Below are positions 39,502 to 39,535 of a DNA stretch of 39,535 nucleotides, piece after piece; position 1 is the stretch's first letter; each line of letters opens with the position of its first letter. Both the position numbers and the translations under genes were made by a program. The notes below the pieces were generated by a model. The model had not been told where the DNA came from and did not search any database. It saw nothing but the letters and a program-made list of their open reading frames with translations. Source of the stretch: SIG644 sp045613985 (GTDB taxonomy: Bacteria > Bacillota > Clostridia > Oscillospirales > CAG-272); contig JAZLCA010000075.1 in NCBI GenBank assembly GCA_045613985.1, positions 1-39,535 on the forward strand. Reading direction: 5' to 3'.

Positions 39502-39535
39502 ATGTTAATGCCTAAAAGAGTAAAATTCCGTCGCG
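39502..39535 (+). CDS. rplP: Ribosomal protein L16, N-terminal fragment cut by the window
   Basis: The ATG at 39502 reads MLMPKRVKFRR, the usual start of L16. It has only a distal AGGAGG at the end of rpsC and is cut off after 11 codons. It follows rpsC as in other S10 operons. Confidence 0.9.
   Translation, partial: MLMPKRVKFRR

Noticed and set aside
1..39535. Mobile element, prophage or integrated plasmid
   Set aside because: No transposase, integrase, terminase, replication or conjugation gene is visible; all blocks look chromosomal.

Overview
The window looks like chromosomal DNA of a Bacillota bacterium of class Clostridia, probably an uncultured gut Oscillospirales/Christensenellales-type lineage. 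The evidence is the strong AGGAGG-type ribosome-binding sites, consensus TTGACA/TATAAT promoters, a tryptophan T-box riboswitch, an L10-type leader before rplJ-rplL, a MutL with endonuclease motifs, a YlbF-family protein with a Cys-rich tail, and proline/aspartate-rich lipoproteins, one carrying a 'DVCGAD' motif. No phage, insertion sequence, plasmid or CRISPR signature was seen.

Layout. 1-3529 (+): end of an unidentified protein, a GltS-like Na+/glutamate symporter, a PfkB-family sugar-phosphate kinase and a YwaF-family membrane protein. 3576-6666 (-): a 1015-residue lipoprotein that may be a glycoside-hydrolase-like surface protein. 6812-9670 (+): a Trp T-box controlling a lone trpB and a UroD/MtaA-like gene. 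9820-10640 (+): a promoter, a region of about 745 nt with no convincing conventional gene, and tandem terminators. 10696-13449 (-): two small membrane proteins, a DMT transporter and tRNA-Leu(UAG). 13612-16111 (+): ptsI-crr-ptsH. 16145-19417 (+): a solute-binding lipoprotein and a von Willebrand factor A lipoprotein. 19418-19955: a hairpin-rich non-coding block. 19961-31538 (+): miaB, ylbF-like, mutS, mutL, tgt, a HAD phosphatase, tldD and tldE, covering tRNA modification, mismatch repair and peptide processing. 31711-32970 (-): rplL and rplJ with an attenuator leader. 33020-34468 (-): a WYL-type regulator behind a membrane protein. 34801 to the end (+): the S10 ribosomal operon rpsJ, rplC, rplD, rplW, rplB, rpsS, rplV, rpsC, rplP (cut).

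Most unusual element: the transcript at about 9855-10600 carries five copies of a unit in which a Shine-Dalgarno-like run is followed by GTCC and a tiny open frame starting ATG GGC. Four copies stop after two or three codons, and copies 2 to 5 are spaced 52-53 bases apart. It ends in a long terminator plus a second one, and looks like a structured RNA or a minigene array. Other notable points: the HPr has Arg where the regulatory Ser46 should be; the S10 operon leader has an apparent terminator-type attenuator and a 37-codon ORF just before rpsJ; a Trp T-box drives a trpB without trpA; and a family of dispersed hairpin repeats has three copies in the window.

All identifications rest on reading motifs and translations by eye; no database search was run.
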